Source of the DNA: CAYFHQ01 sp964342805
Lineage (GTDB): Bacteria > Bacillota > Clostridia > Peptostreptococcales > Acidaminobacteraceae
Length of the DNA stretch: 25,386 bases
Reading direction: 5' to 3'
Assembly: GCA_964342805.1 (NCBI GenBank)
Contig: CAYFHQ010000051.1
Coordinates: 1 to 25,386 of the forward strand
The first letter of the stretch is position 1. Each line of letters starts with the position of its first letter. Positions 1-8,281 of this stretch are shown here, piece after piece. The translations under genes were made by a program, and so were the position numbers. The notes under the pieces are model-generated. The model was not told the DNA's origin, did no database searches, and saw only the letters and a list, made by a program, of their open reading frames with translations.

Positions 1-2434
1 GGATTTCGTGGGACATATTGGCCAGGAAGTCACTCTTGGCCTTGGTGGCCGCCTTGGCCGTGTCCATGGCCCGGATCAACTCCTGCTCAGCCTGTTTTTT
101 TTCTGTGATATCCAGGAAGGCAACGGCAACACCGCCACCTGCCTCCTTGCCGATGGCCGCCGCACTGGTACTGATCCAAGTGACCAGGTCCCCGTTTTTT
201 TTGACCCCCATTTCCACATCCCGAACAATGGCTTCTCCTGCCATGGCCCTGGAAGCCGGATACTGGTCAATGGGCATGGTGTCTCCGTCAACATTAATAA
301 TCTTCCATTCTTGTGACGACAACTCCCGCTGCTTGTGATCGTCGGCTGAGACCCCTAGTATCTGCTCAGAAATCCGGTTGGCCTCCATGACCTTTCCGCT
401 TTCCGAAACCATGCTCACCCCTACGGGAAGGGCTTCAAAGAGGGCTTTTAGCTGTAACTGGGACCGGGTCAGCTCCAGTTCCTGTTCTTTCCGGTCCGTC
501 ACATCCATGGACAAACCTGCCACACGGAGGGGTTTGCCCTCTGGGTTCCATTCGATGGTCCGGCCGATATTGAGAATCCACCCATAGGACCCGTCCTTGC
601 GTCGATAGCGGAAATCTGTTTCAACCGAGGGGGTCTCTCCCCTCAGGTGGGCATAGAGGTCCTCAAAAGCCCCCTCCCGGTCTAGGTCATGCATGAAGGT
701 ACCGTACTGGTCCAGGTTCACAGGGTACTCGGACTCGTCATAGCCATACCGGCTGTAGAAGGTATTGGTATTGTAGTAAATGGTGTCATAGGTCAAGTCC
801 ACTACCCAATAGAAAGCGCCCATGGCCTCTAGGGAAAATCGTAGTTTTTCCTCATTATCCCGGATGGCCCTTTGGACCTGTTTCAGTTCTGTGATGTCTG
901 TTGCAATCCCGCATACGGCTTGGGTTGACCCATCGGTAGCCAGTATGGGAAATTTGTTAACGATAAAGTGTTTGGTCACTTGGTCAATGGTTGCGTCGTC
1001 TTCCCTTTGGAGGGGCTCCTGGCTTTCTACCAGTTTGCGGTTTTCCTCTGTCCGGGCATACTCCGTTGACCCAAAGACTTCTTCAGTGGTCTTGCCCACC
1101 ACCTGGTCTTGGGTCTTGCCAAAGGTGTCTGTCCATTGCTTATTGACCAGGATATAACGGTCCTCCACATCCTTGACGAAAATCATGGTGGGAGAGTTGT
1201 TAACAAGAGACTCCAGGAAGTTCTTGTTTTCCTCATTGACTGCATTGAGGGCATGGAGTTCCTTGGTCCGCTCGTCAATCATGTCCTGCAAATGGTCCCT
1301 GTGGGCCCTGAGTTCCCCAATCATGGTGTTAAATGAGTTGGAGACGTCCCCCAGTTCATCGTCACCAAACTGGGGCAGTAGAACAGACAAGTCACCGGTG
1401 TTGGCTATGGTTGAGGTTGTTTGTGTCAGCTGGGCCAAGGGTCCCAAAATAGCCCTTTGGGTGAAGACCGTCAATACCATGAGGGTAATGGCAATCAACA
1501 AAACCATGGTCACGAGGTAAGTGACCACAGACTCAGAAATCAATTGATTAATATAAGATGCGGGGATAAGGACATAATACTGCCAGTCCACCGTGTTGGC
1601 TTCGGTTGCCACTAAATAATAATCTGTCCCATCAAACCCAAGTGGCTGATAGGGGGCTCCAGAAGCGATCAAGTCCTGGACTGCCAGCTGTAAGGTTGGG
1701 TCAGCCTCCGACATGACAACCCCATCATCTTTCGTAACTGATATGGTTGTGGAGGACTGCTGTAAGCCTAATATACCTGGCTCGTCCTTGCGGGTGTTAA
1801 TGAGATAGTTGGCCAACTCGACAATATTTAAGTCGATTCCCAGGACCCCAACGATCTCCTCGTCAGTGTTACGAACGGTTGTGGCTGCAGTTAAAAAGAA
1901 ATCGTAGCCAGAAGGGGCAACATAGGGTTCGGTCAGAATAAGTTCGTCAGGCCGGGCCATGGCATCTTGGTACCAGGGCCGCTGTCGCGGATCGAAATTA
2001 AATAGGTCCTTTGGCTCTGCGTCGGTTGCCTGTAGGGGCACATGCATGACGAAACTGCCCTCTAGACCAGCGAAATAGAGAAACTCGATTTCATCTTTTG
2101 CAGTGATGTAGTCATTAAAGAGGCTAACAATGGCCTGCTCCCTGTCAGTGGAAGCATAGGTGAATCCTTCGGTGTTGGCCTGGGTATAGTCGGTGAAGCC
2201 TTCTTGGTCTGCCAAGAGGACTTGGCTATTCTTTAAAAAAGCCACATCATCCCTCGTATTGTTGATGAACTCCTCTAAGAAGTAGTCCATTTGTATGAGT
2301 TGCTGTTGGACTTCACTCACATAGGTGGTGGTGACCCGGTCAACCATCATGGGACGGACGACAAACTGGTAGGCCAAGGCCACCAAGGCAAGGGCCAACA
2401 ACAAGATCAACATGTATTTGGTGCGTAGCTTCAT
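1..2434 (-). CDS. Sensor histidine kinase, dCache-HAMP-PAS-PAS-PAS-HisKA (3' end outside window)
   Basis: Membrane sensor kinase; 811 residues are visible and the gene runs off the left edge. Seen: ATG at 2434 with AAGGAGG 5 nt upstream; a first membrane segment (about 8-26), an extracellular region of about 270 residues with the FDPRQRPWY motif typical of dCache_1 sensor domains, a second membrane segment (about 302-324), HAMP (about 324-375), a coiled segment, then three PAS/PAC units (about 408-520, 523-650, 657-780). The frame ends in SDFLANMSHEI, so the HisKA phospho-acceptor is H809, a few bases from the edge; the ATPase domain is not visible. The SHEIR-type H-box is common in hybrid kinases, so a C-terminal receiver may follow (inference). 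It is the last gene of a three-gene operon with two response regulators, 10 nt after the previous stop. The ligand cannot be told from sequence. Confidence 0.93.
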   Translation of the reverse strand, partial: MKLRTKYMLILLLALALVALAYQFVVRPMMVDRVTTTYVSEVQQQLIQMDYFLEEFINNTRDDVAFLKNSQVLLADQEGFTDYTQANTEGFTYASTDREQAIVSLFNDYITAKDEIEFLYFAGLEGSFVMHVPLQATDAEPKDLFNFDPRQRPWYQDAMARPDELILTEPYVAPSGYDFFLTAATTVRNTDEEIVGVLGIDLNIVELANYLINTRKDEPGILGLQQSSTTISVTKDDGVVMSEADPTLQLAVQDLIASGAPYQPLGFDGTDYYLVATEANTVDWQYYVLIPASYINQLISESVVTYLVTMVLLIAITLMVLTVFTQRAILGPLAQLTQTTSTIANTGDLSVLLPQFGDDELGDVSNSFNTMIGELRAHRDHLQDMIDERTKELHALNAVNEENKNFLESLVNNSPTMIFVKDVEDRYILVNKQWTDTFGKTQDQVVGKTTEEVFGSTEYARTEENRKLVESQEPLQREDDATIDQVTKHFIVNKFPILATDGSTQAVCGIATDITELKQVQRAIRDNEEKLRFSLEAMGAFYWVVDLTYDTIYYNTNTFYSRYGYDESEYPVNLDQYGTFMHDLDREGAFEDLYAHLRGETPSVETDFRYRRKDGSYGWILNIGRTIEWNPEGKPLRVAGLSMDVTDRKEQELELTRSQLQLKALFEALPVGVSMVSESGKVMEANRISEQILGVSADDHKQRELSSQEWKIINVDGDTMPIDQYPASRAMAGEAIVRDVEMGVKKNGDLVTWISTSAAAIGKEAGGGVAVAFLDITEKKQAEQELIRAMDTAKAATKAKSDFLANMSHEI

Positions 2435-2444
2435 CTTGTCCTCC

Positions 2445-3566
2445 TTACAGCTTGACGGTTACCTGGTCTTTGATCCGCCTGGTTTCAGCCAAGAGCTGAA
2501 TGTGGTTGGCCGTCATGGTGTCCAGTTCGGTCCCCGCTGGGAAGTAAACCTCCCCTTGGCTCCCTAAAATATCCTTGTCCAGTCTCATGCCCGCTTTGAG
2601 GTCAGTGACATGGAGGGTTTTAATTTGGTCCAGTCGCTTTTGAGACAGAATTTGCCTGAGGGCCTCCACAACGACCGGGTGGTAGGCCTGTCTCTTTTGC
2701 CCCAGACTGGTCAGTAGGTCTTGACTTTCCTTCCCGGCCACAAGGCCGTAGGCATAGGCCTTGGCCACCTGAAGGATGGCCTGGCCACAGGCTATGGTGT
2801 CCCTCTTTTCAAAAGCCAAATGGGGGCTGTCAGGCTTGTGAACACGGATAATGCTTGCAACGTCTTCGAACCTCGGAATTTTCTCCAGCAGGCTGGCCCC
2901 TGTCTCCTCCATGGTCTGGAACTGTTGCCTTACTTCCTGGGGAACGGGTTTTCCAGTTAAGAGCTTGTGGAGTTGGTCACCGGGTAGCCTATGGCAGCCC
3001 AATAAACACAACATGGCAGCCATTTCAATTTTCCATGCTTCTTCAACCTCTAGGACCTCTGCAAGACCCTTGGCGATTTGGCGAATGCTGACGGATAACT
3101 TATAGGCAACAGGGTTTGACGTGGCCAGGACTTCCATTAGTAACTTGGTACTACCGACCACTGTTTTACTGAGTAGGTCTTGTATGGACTTGCGGGCCGC
3201 ATGGAGTTCCAAATGGGTTTTTACCCGGGCCTTGACCTCAATGACTTCAAAAGGCTTGGTCACGTAGTCTACGGCACCCAGCTGAAAGCCCCTTGTCTTT
3301 TCATGGAGCTCCGTCTGAGCTGTCAAAAAAATGACCGGTATGTCCTTCCACTGGGGATGGGCCTGAATGCGTTCCAGGGTTTCATAACCATTGAGTTTGG
3401 GCATCATAATGTCCAAGAGAATGAGGTCAGGTTGGACCTTTTCCAACCGTTCCAAGGCTTGAGCACCGTCCATGGCCACCATGAGTTTGTATTCCTCAGA
3501 CAAGGCGTCTTTGAGTATGTCAATATTTAGTTGAGAATCGTCTACAATCATAATTCGTTGGGTCAC
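2445..3566 (-). CDS. Response regulator, REC plus degenerate HD-like output domain
   Basis: Two-component response regulator of 373 residues. Seen: N-terminal receiver domain (about 1-120) with the acidic pair D9/D10, phospho-acceptor D52 in LLDIMMP, T82 and K104, so phosphorylation should work. The output half (about 130-300) follows the HD-GYP/HDOD layout but the metal-binding residues are lost: where the intact neighbour has MHDVGKIGIPD this protein reads CLLGCHRLPGD, and there is no HHE...GYP motif. A c-di-GMP phosphodiesterase activity is therefore unlikely; it probably signals by protein contacts (inference). A C-terminal segment of about 60 residues carries a DLKAGMRL motif seen in related regulators. 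The start is GTG at 3566, fixed by AGGAGG about 5 nt upstream. It lies 9 nt after the HD-GYP gene and 10 nt before the kinase gene, so the three are co-transcribed. Confidence 0.9.
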   Translation of the reverse strand: MTQRIMIVDDSQLNIDILKDALSEEYKLMVAMDGAQALERLEKVQPDLILLDIMMPKLNGYETLERIQAHPQWKDIPVIFLTAQTELHEKTRGFQLGAVDYVTKPFEVIEVKARVKTHLELHAARKSIQDLLSKTVVGSTKLLMEVLATSNPVAYKLSVSIRQIAKGLAEVLEVEEAWKIEMAAMLCLLGCHRLPGDQLHKLLTGKPVPQEVRQQFQTMEETGASLLEKIPRFEDVASIIRVHKPDSPHLAFEKRDTIACGQAILQVAKAYAYGLVAGKESQDLLTSLGQKRQAYHPVVVEALRQILSQKRLDQIKTLHVTDLKAGMRLDKDILGSQGEVYFPAGTELDTMTANHIQLLAETRRIKDQVTVKL

Positions 3567-3575
3567 AGGCTCCTC

Positions 3576-4589
3576 CTATTCCCTATAGGTTTCTTTGATT
3601 TCAAGAATTCTATCCAATGCCCGGTGGAAGGCGTCCAGGACCCGGCCATCAAATTGACTTTCCCGCCCTTCTTCCATGACTCTCAGGGCCTTTTCCACAG
3701 GCCAAGCCTCCTTGTAGGGCCGCTCACTGGTCAAGGCATCAAATACATCAGACACAGTCACTATTTTCGATAGGAGATTGATCTGGTCACCAGTCAATTG
3801 CCTGGGGTAACCTTTTCCATCTATGCGTTCATGGTGCTCCGCAGCCAGAATAGAGGCCACTTTCAAGAGTTCAGACTCCTGTTCTCCCAGTATCTGAGTT
3901 CCAATGGTGGTATGGGCCTGCATGACGAGCCATTCCTCCTCATCCAGCTTTCCAGGCTTCCTAAGAATATGGTCAGGGATTCCGATCTTCCCTACATCAT
4001 GCATGGGGGCCGCATTCTTTAAGAGCAGGGCTGTGGAGGGGTCAAGCCCCAATGCCAAGGCGATTTCATAACAATACTCGCTCATCCGTACCACATGTAA
4101 ACCCGTTTCATTGTCCTTGAACTCAGAGGCACGTCCCAGGACCCGGATGATTTCCAACCGGGTTTGCTGGACTTCTTGGGTTTTTTCCATGACGTCCATG
4201 TATAAAGCCCGCCGCTGGTCAGATAAGGCCAGGTGGGTTTTCACCCGGGCTGAAACGATCAAGGGGTTGACTGGTTTTGTAATGTAGTCCACGGCCCCTA
4301 CCTGAAAACCATGGGCTTCGTCCACATCGTCATCCTTTGCTGTAACAAAGATCACTGGGATTTGCCGGGTCTCAGGATGGTCTTTGAGCCTTTGACACAC
4401 CGTATAGCCATCCATTTCTGGCATCATGACATCCAGTAGGATCAGGTCGGGTTTGAACCTGCTGGCAATCTTTAAGGCTGTTGGTCCTGACGTGGCCGCC
4501 TTTAACTTGTATTCACCCTTCAGGATCTCTTGTAAGACGTCAATATTGTCTTTAATATCATCAACAATTAAAATGGTGGGTTTCTCCAT
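3576..4589 (-). CDS. Response regulator with HD-GYP domain (probable c-di-GMP phosphodiesterase)
   Basis: RpfG-type cytoplasmic regulator of 337 residues, expected to hydrolyse cyclic di-GMP when controlled by phosphorylation. Seen: receiver domain (1-120) with D10/D11, phospho-acceptor D53 in LLDVMMPEMDG, T83 and K105; helical linker; HD-GYP domain (about 140-330) with the metal-binding H197-D198 in MHDVGKIGIPD, H225 in QAHTTIG, H251-H252 in EHHERIDGKGYP, and GYP at 259-261. All signature residues are present, so activity is likely (family knowledge). The ATG at 4589 has a near-perfect AAAGGAGGG ribosome site. It is first in a three-gene operon with the degenerate regulator and the sensor kinase. 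No convincing promoter was found in the short gap to the upstream terminator. Confidence 0.95.
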   Translation of the reverse strand: MEKPTILIVDDIKDNIDVLQEILKGEYKLKAATSGPTALKIASRFKPDLILLDVMMPEMDGYTVCQRLKDHPETRQIPVIFVTAKDDDVDEAHGFQVGAVDYITKPVNPLIVSARVKTHLALSDQRRALYMDVMEKTQEVQQTRLEIIRVLGRASEFKDNETGLHVVRMSEYCYEIALALGLDPSTALLLKNAAPMHDVGKIGIPDHILRKPGKLDEEEWLVMQAHTTIGTQILGEQESELLKVASILAAEHHERIDGKGYPRQLTGDQINLLSKIVTVSDVFDALTSERPYKEAWPVEKALRVMEEGRESQFDGRVLDAFHRALDRILEIKETYRE

Positions 4590-4649
4590 GATTCCCTCCT
4601 TTACACACTACTATCCCATTCTTACCCAAGGACTCTGGAGAACCCCATG

Positions 4650-4693
4650 AAAAAAGCCACTCCAGCAAGGTTGGATCACCTTGTGGAGTGGCT
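4650..4693 (-). terminator. Rho-independent terminator after the TVP38-type gene
   Basis: On the minus strand a 9-bp stem (AGCCACTCC 4685-4693 with GGAGTGGCT 4655-4663) encloses a second 6-bp pairing (CAAGGT/ACCTTG) and is followed by a T run. It sits about 30 nt after the stop of the membrane protein gene ending at 4726 and separates it from the signalling operon. Confidence 0.88.
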
Positions 4694-4725
4694 GTATGGA
4701 TCGCTTTTTTCAACGCCATAATTTC

Positions 4726-5544
4726 CTATTCACTTTTTTTTGATTTGTCCTCATAAAATCGTTTCAGCAACATGATTCCTACGGAAAGGGCAAAGAGGAT
4801 CATAAGGCCAAAAACAAGTAGCCTCGTTCCACCAACCAGCATGCCGCCTACATAGGAGTAGACCAAGGTGGCAGGCAGTTGCCCCAGACCAGTGGCCCAG
4901 AAAAAGGACCAAAAACTCATGCCTGTTAAGCCGGCTCCATAACTCACCACGTCAAAAGAGACAAAGGGTAAGAGACGGGCAATCAAAACGGCATACTGAC
5001 CGTAGCGCTCAAAGAAGGCGTCCACGGACTCCAAGGCTGTTTTAGATGTCAACTTTTCCACCGTAGACCGGCCTAGCTTTTTAGAAATCAAAAAGCAAAG
5101 GGAGGCGCCAGCCATGGCACTGGTCCATGAAAGAAGGGCTCCCCAGAGCCAACCAAAAAGGCCCGCATTGGCAAAGGTCAAGACAAATGCCGGTAGGGGG
5201 GCTATGACGGACTGGAAGACCATGAGTAAAAAGGAGATGGCAGGTGCCCACATGCCAAAGGAGAGGATATAGGTCTTTATCTCTTCTACGTCTAGACGGC
5301 TAAGTAAATGGAAGGAAGTGGTTACTTGGTGGCGGAGGTCAGGGACCAGGGCCACCACCAAGAGGGCCAGGGCGAACAGCAAGATCCAGGGACCTGACGT
5401 CCTCAATGGATTCTTACTTGCTATCCCCTTATTTCCTTGAGGTTGATTTCCTTCTGACTGATTCTCTTCCGAATAATTAACTTCATTTGTTTCCTGTGAT
5501 ACCTGTTTTTTATCTTGCACAGTTTGCTCCTCTGAAAACGTCAT
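4726..5544 (-). CDS. TVP38/TMEM64 (DedA-like, VTT domain) membrane protein
   Basis: Integral membrane protein of about 272 residues from the chosen start. Seen: a polar N-terminal tail of about 50 residues rich in Q, E, N and S, then a membrane segment (ILLFALALLVVALVP), an amphipathic stretch, and the VTT core with ARLLPFVSFDVVSYGAGLTG and a nearby GQLPATLVYSYVGG, the conserved re-entrant-loop pattern of the TVP38/TMEM64 branch of the DedA superfamily; a final membrane segment precedes a basic tail. Family members are linked to lipid handling and membrane homeostasis; the substrate here is unknown. The frame stays open upstream to 5832, but that would overlap the divergent SRPBCC gene and its promoter. 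A start at 5544 is supported by an extended -10 promoter just upstream, although its ribosome site is weak; 5574 and 5601 are alternatives. Confidence 0.87.
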   Translation of the reverse strand: MTFSEEQTVQDKKQVSQETNEVNYSEENQSEGNQPQGNKGIASKNPLRTSGPWILLFALALLVVALVPDLRHQVTTSFHLLSRLDVEEIKTYILSFGMWAPAISFLLMVFQSVIAPLPAFVLTFANAGLFGWLWGALLSWTSAMAGASLCFLISKKLGRSTVEKLTSKTALESVDAFFERYGQYAVLIARLLPFVSFDVVSYGAGLTGMSFWSFFWATGLGQLPATLVYSYVGGMLVGGTRLLVFGLMILFALSVGIMLLKRFYEDKSKKSE

Positions 5545-5572
5545 TCTTCTGTTTGCCTTCGATGTCCTAACC

Positions 5573-5601
5573 ATAGTAGCACAGGGAGGGTTTTCTGTCA
5601 T
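5573..5601 (-). promoter_or_regulatory. Probable sigma-70-type promoter of the TVP38-type gene
   Basis: On the minus strand ATGACA (5596-5601) lies 17 bp before TACTAT (5573-5578), which is preceded by TGC, an extended -10. The predicted start of transcription is near 5566, just ahead of the ATG at 5544, and this guided the start choice. Confidence 0.5.
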
Positions 5602-5620
5602 ACCCTTCCTGCTAGATCCT

Positions 5621-5650
5621 TTGATTAAAGTCAGCCTCTGGAGGTATACT
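5621..5650 (+). promoter_or_regulatory. Probable sigma-70-type promoter of the SRPBCC gene
   Basis: TTGATT (5621-5626) is 18 bp from TATACT (5645-5650), 37 bp ahead of the ATG at 5688. A second AT-rich TATAAG follows at 5656. It is divergent from the promoter at 5573-5601, so the two genes share a 143-bp control region. Confidence 0.55.
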
Positions 5651-5687
5651 GAGGGTATAAGGATGACCCTTAGGTAAGGAGTTGACA

Positions 5688-6137
5688 ATGAAGTATACTT
5701 GCTCATTAACCATAGATCACCCCCGGGAAGCTGTATTGACCTTGTATAAGAACATGGACAACTACCCCCTTTGGCAGAAGGGCTTTGTGGGTATGAAATC
5801 CATTGACGGTATACCGGGAGAGGCTGGATCAAAAACAGAACTCATTTATAGCATGAATGGTCGGGATGTCACCATGGTTGAAACCGTTCGTAAGGCCTCA
5901 TATCCAGACCTACAAGAAACCCTTTATGAGGCAAAAGGGGTTTGGAACCTCTGTATTAACACCTTTGAGGCCGATGGCAATACGACCCGCTGGAGTATGG
6001 AAACAGACTTCCAGTTTTCAGGTTTTATGTCCATCATGAGCATCTTTATGAAAGGCCAGTTCCGCAAGCAAACCCAATCGGATATGGAAGCCTTTAAGCA
6101 TTTTGTGGAATCTGAGTTGGGAACAAGTCAGTCATAA
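5688..6137 (+). CDS. SRPBCC (START/polyketide-cyclase-like) family protein
   Basis: Small soluble protein of 149 residues. Seen: an opening strand (MKYTCSLTIDHPREAVL), a helix with NYPLWQKGFVGM, a run of alternating beta-strand segments including the KTELIYSM and RWSMETDFQF regions, and a long C-terminal helix ending KHFVESELG. This is the helix-grip layout of the SRPBCC fold, whose members bind hydrophobic ligands in a central cavity. No catalytic residues can be assigned and the ligand is unknown. The ATG at 5688 is preferred over an in-frame TTG at 5682 because AAGGAG lies 6-7 nt upstream of the ATG. It is transcribed alone, between its own promoter and a strong terminator, and divergently from the TVP38-type gene. 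Confidence 0.85.
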   Translation: MKYTCSLTIDHPREAVLTLYKNMDNYPLWQKGFVGMKSIDGIPGEAGSKTELIYSMNGRDVTMVETVRKASYPDLQETLYEAKGVWNLCINTFEADGNTTRWSMETDFQFSGFMSIMSIFMKGQFRKQTQSDMEAFKHFVESELGTSQS

Positions 6138-6159
6138 AATCAAATACTGTCTAAGCATG

Positions 6160-6205
6160 AAAAATCCCATTGCAGGTAACCATTCTGCAATGGGATCTAT
6201 TTTTT
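6160..6205. terminator. Bidirectional terminator between convergent SRPBCC and kinase genes
   Basis: A perfect 12-bp stem, ATCCCATTGCAG (6164-6175) with CTGCAATGGGAT (6185-6196), has a 9-nt loop. A T run follows on the plus strand (6199-6205) and an A run precedes it (6160-6164), so it can stop transcription from both the SRPBCC gene and the histidine kinase gene. Confidence 0.9.
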
Positions 6206-6207
6206 GT

Positions 6208-8070
6208 TTAGACCTTGGGTTTCCATGTGGAAAACATGGGAGGTTCCTCCTCACGATAAGGAAGCTCAATTCGGAAGCCAACCCCCTTGGCCTTGTGGCG
6301 GTCAATCCAGATGTCACCTGACAGGGACTGGGTGACTGCGCTGTGGGTAATGGAAAGGCCTAGACCCGTTCCCCCCTCATTTCTCTTTGTGGTAAAGAAG
6401 GGCTCAAAGACCCGGTTCATGATGGCTGGGTCAATCCCCTTGCCATCGTCATCATACTGAAGGACCACCTTACTGCCCTTCCGTTCCACCTGGATTTCAA
6501 TATTGCCCTTGTCCATGGTGTCAAAGCCATGTAACAAAGAGTTCATGGTCAGGTTCCGGATCACTTGAGAAAAAGCACCGGGATCAATCACTGTTTCAAG
6601 GTCCTCTGGACACTGGATACTGCACCGGTGATTGGTGTGTTTCAACTCCGGACTCAGGGACTTCATTTGCATATGTAAGAAGCTGTGTAAGTTAACCTTT
6701 CGCTCATTGTGTAGGGTACGGTCACTGGACAACATCTTAAATCGAGATACCAGGTCTACCACCGAGTGGAGGTTGCTGTCGAACATTTCGACAGTTGCCT
6801 TGACGTCATCCAAGTAGGTCACCAAACTGGATTTGGTTAATCTTCGGTCCAGTAGGGCCTCCCGCTGTTCCTCGGTATCCACCTGTAGGTTGGAATTCAG
6901 GGTCACACAAACCCCCAGTGGCGTATTCATTTCATGGGCCAGTGAGGCTGTCATCCGTCCCAGTGAAGCCATTTTTTCCGACTCTACCAGTTGACTCTGG
7001 GTCCTTTCCAGTAGGCCGATCTGTTCTGTAAGAATGGCGTTCATTTCTTCCAACTCAGCCTGCTTTTCCTCCAGGTTAATTAGAGAGGTTTGCAACTGAA
7101 AGTTCATGGAGTCCACTTCAGCTGTCCGTTCTTTTACACGGCATTCAAGAGAGTCGTTTAACTCCCGAAGTTCTTGGGTCTTTCGCCGAATCACCGATTG
7201 TGTTCCATAAATCACAACCAGGGCGATGGCCAATAAAAACACGATAAAGGAAACCGTATACCACATCCAGTATGGCACCCCAGAGGGCGCTTGTTCTTGG
7301 AACCACTTTTCCAACAGGTTGTAGTAGACACTGGACTGGTCACCTTTCCACTGGCTTAAGACATGGTCAGTGGCGTCTAGGAGACCTTGGTTTTCTGCTT
7401 TACCCGTAATCACATGAAGTTGGACGGGGTTCAGCTGGATGGCGGTTTTTAGGATTTGAAAACCACTACTATGGACATTACCATAGGTCCGGTTTACTAT
7501 ACCCACTTCCACTTCACCTGACTCAATGGCTGTGAGGATGTCCAACTTGTCCTCAAACTCCACAAAGGATGCCTGGATACCGAACTGTTTGAGGGTGTTA
7601 CGAAGACCATTGGTCCCCACATAGTGAATGTCATTCCTATAAACACCAATGCGTTTGCCTGCCAAGTCCTGGATGGACTCAATGGTCACATTGGGATTAC
7701 TATAAATCTGACCCCAATTGACAAAGACAGACTCCTCATTGAAGGTATACTTCTTTGATCTTTCCTCTGACCAGGCCACGCCCAACATGAGGTCGACCTT
7801 GCCTTGGGTCACTTGGTCTAACCCTTCTGCCAGGTCCGTTACCTGATAGTTGATCTTCCAATTGTTTGCATTGGATACCTCCTCCAAGAGGCTCACCAGG
7901 TATCCATCCAATTGATCATCTTCAATAATAATCAGGGGATCATTGGGGTATATGGCTACCGACACTTCTTTACTAAAGGGCAGTTCTGATTTTTCGCCCA
8001 TGGTGACGGAGCCCGCAACCACCCCAAGTAATATGCATAATACCATTCCTATTCTGAATAAGTTCCTCAT
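6208..8070 (-). CDS. Sensor histidine kinase with extracytoplasmic solute-binding (SBP_bac_3-like) domain
   Basis: Membrane kinase of 620 residues. Seen: N-terminal signal/membrane segment (about 5-24); a domain of about 220 residues resembling family 3 solute-binding proteins (DGYLVSLLEEV, VDLMLGVAWSEERSKKYTF, LAGKRIGVYRNDIHY); a membrane segment (about 270-292); a long coiled coil; HisKA with phospho-acceptor H379 in LAHEMNTPLG; and an ATPase domain with N box (NLTMNSLLHGF), DDDGKGID, the FEPFFTTK box and GGTGLGLSI. All catalytic motifs are intact. The sensor domain suggests direct binding of an amino acid or similar solute (inference). No response regulator gene is adjacent, so its partner is elsewhere. 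The ATG at 8070 has a moderate GGGGG ribosome site; no clear promoter was found in 8071-8200. Confidence 0.93.
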   Translation of the reverse strand: MRNLFRIGMVLCILLGVVAGSVTMGEKSELPFSKEVSVAIYPNDPLIIIEDDQLDGYLVSLLEEVSNANNWKINYQVTDLAEGLDQVTQGKVDLMLGVAWSEERSKKYTFNEESVFVNWGQIYSNPNVTIESIQDLAGKRIGVYRNDIHYVGTNGLRNTLKQFGIQASFVEFEDKLDILTAIESGEVEVGIVNRTYGNVHSSGFQILKTAIQLNPVQLHVITGKAENQGLLDATDHVLSQWKGDQSSVYYNLLEKWFQEQAPSGVPYWMWYTVSFIVFLLAIALVVIYGTQSVIRRKTQELRELNDSLECRVKERTAEVDSMNFQLQTSLINLEEKQAELEEMNAILTEQIGLLERTQSQLVESEKMASLGRMTASLAHEMNTPLGVCVTLNSNLQVDTEEQREALLDRRLTKSSLVTYLDDVKATVEMFDSNLHSVVDLVSRFKMLSSDRTLHNERKVNLHSFLHMQMKSLSPELKHTNHRCSIQCPEDLETVIDPGAFSQVIRNLTMNSLLHGFDTMDKGNIEIQVERKGSKVVLQYDDDGKGIDPAIMNRVFEPFFTTKRNEGGTGLGLSITHSAVTQSLSGDIWIDRHKAKGVGFRIELPYREEEPPMFSTWKPKV

Positions 8071-8204
8071 CTGACAACCCCCACATCGATTTCACTTCCA
8101 ACATGTAATATTCCATTTTTACAGGGTAAATCCTTTGTTTTGTCACAATTTTGCAATACTTTAGGGTGCTTACGCATCTGAAGCTGATGAGGTCCAGAAA
8201 TTAA

Positions 8205-8244
8205 ATAAAAAAATCCCATTTGCCTGTCAAAGACAAATGGGATT
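8205..8244 (-). terminator. Terminator of the PadR/HAAS operon
   Basis: On the minus strand AATCCCATTTG (8234-8244) pairs perfectly over 11 bp with CAAATGGGATT (8212-8222), followed by seven T residues. It lies about 40 nt after the stop of the HAAS-type gene. Confidence 0.9.
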
Positions 8245-8281
8245 CCACATGACACACCCATTCTCTAGGGTGCCTATATTT

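Noticed and set aside
5545..5832. Long N-terminal extension of the TVP38-type protein
   Set aside because: It would overlap the divergent SRPBCC gene and both promoters, and its sequence has no membrane or domain features.
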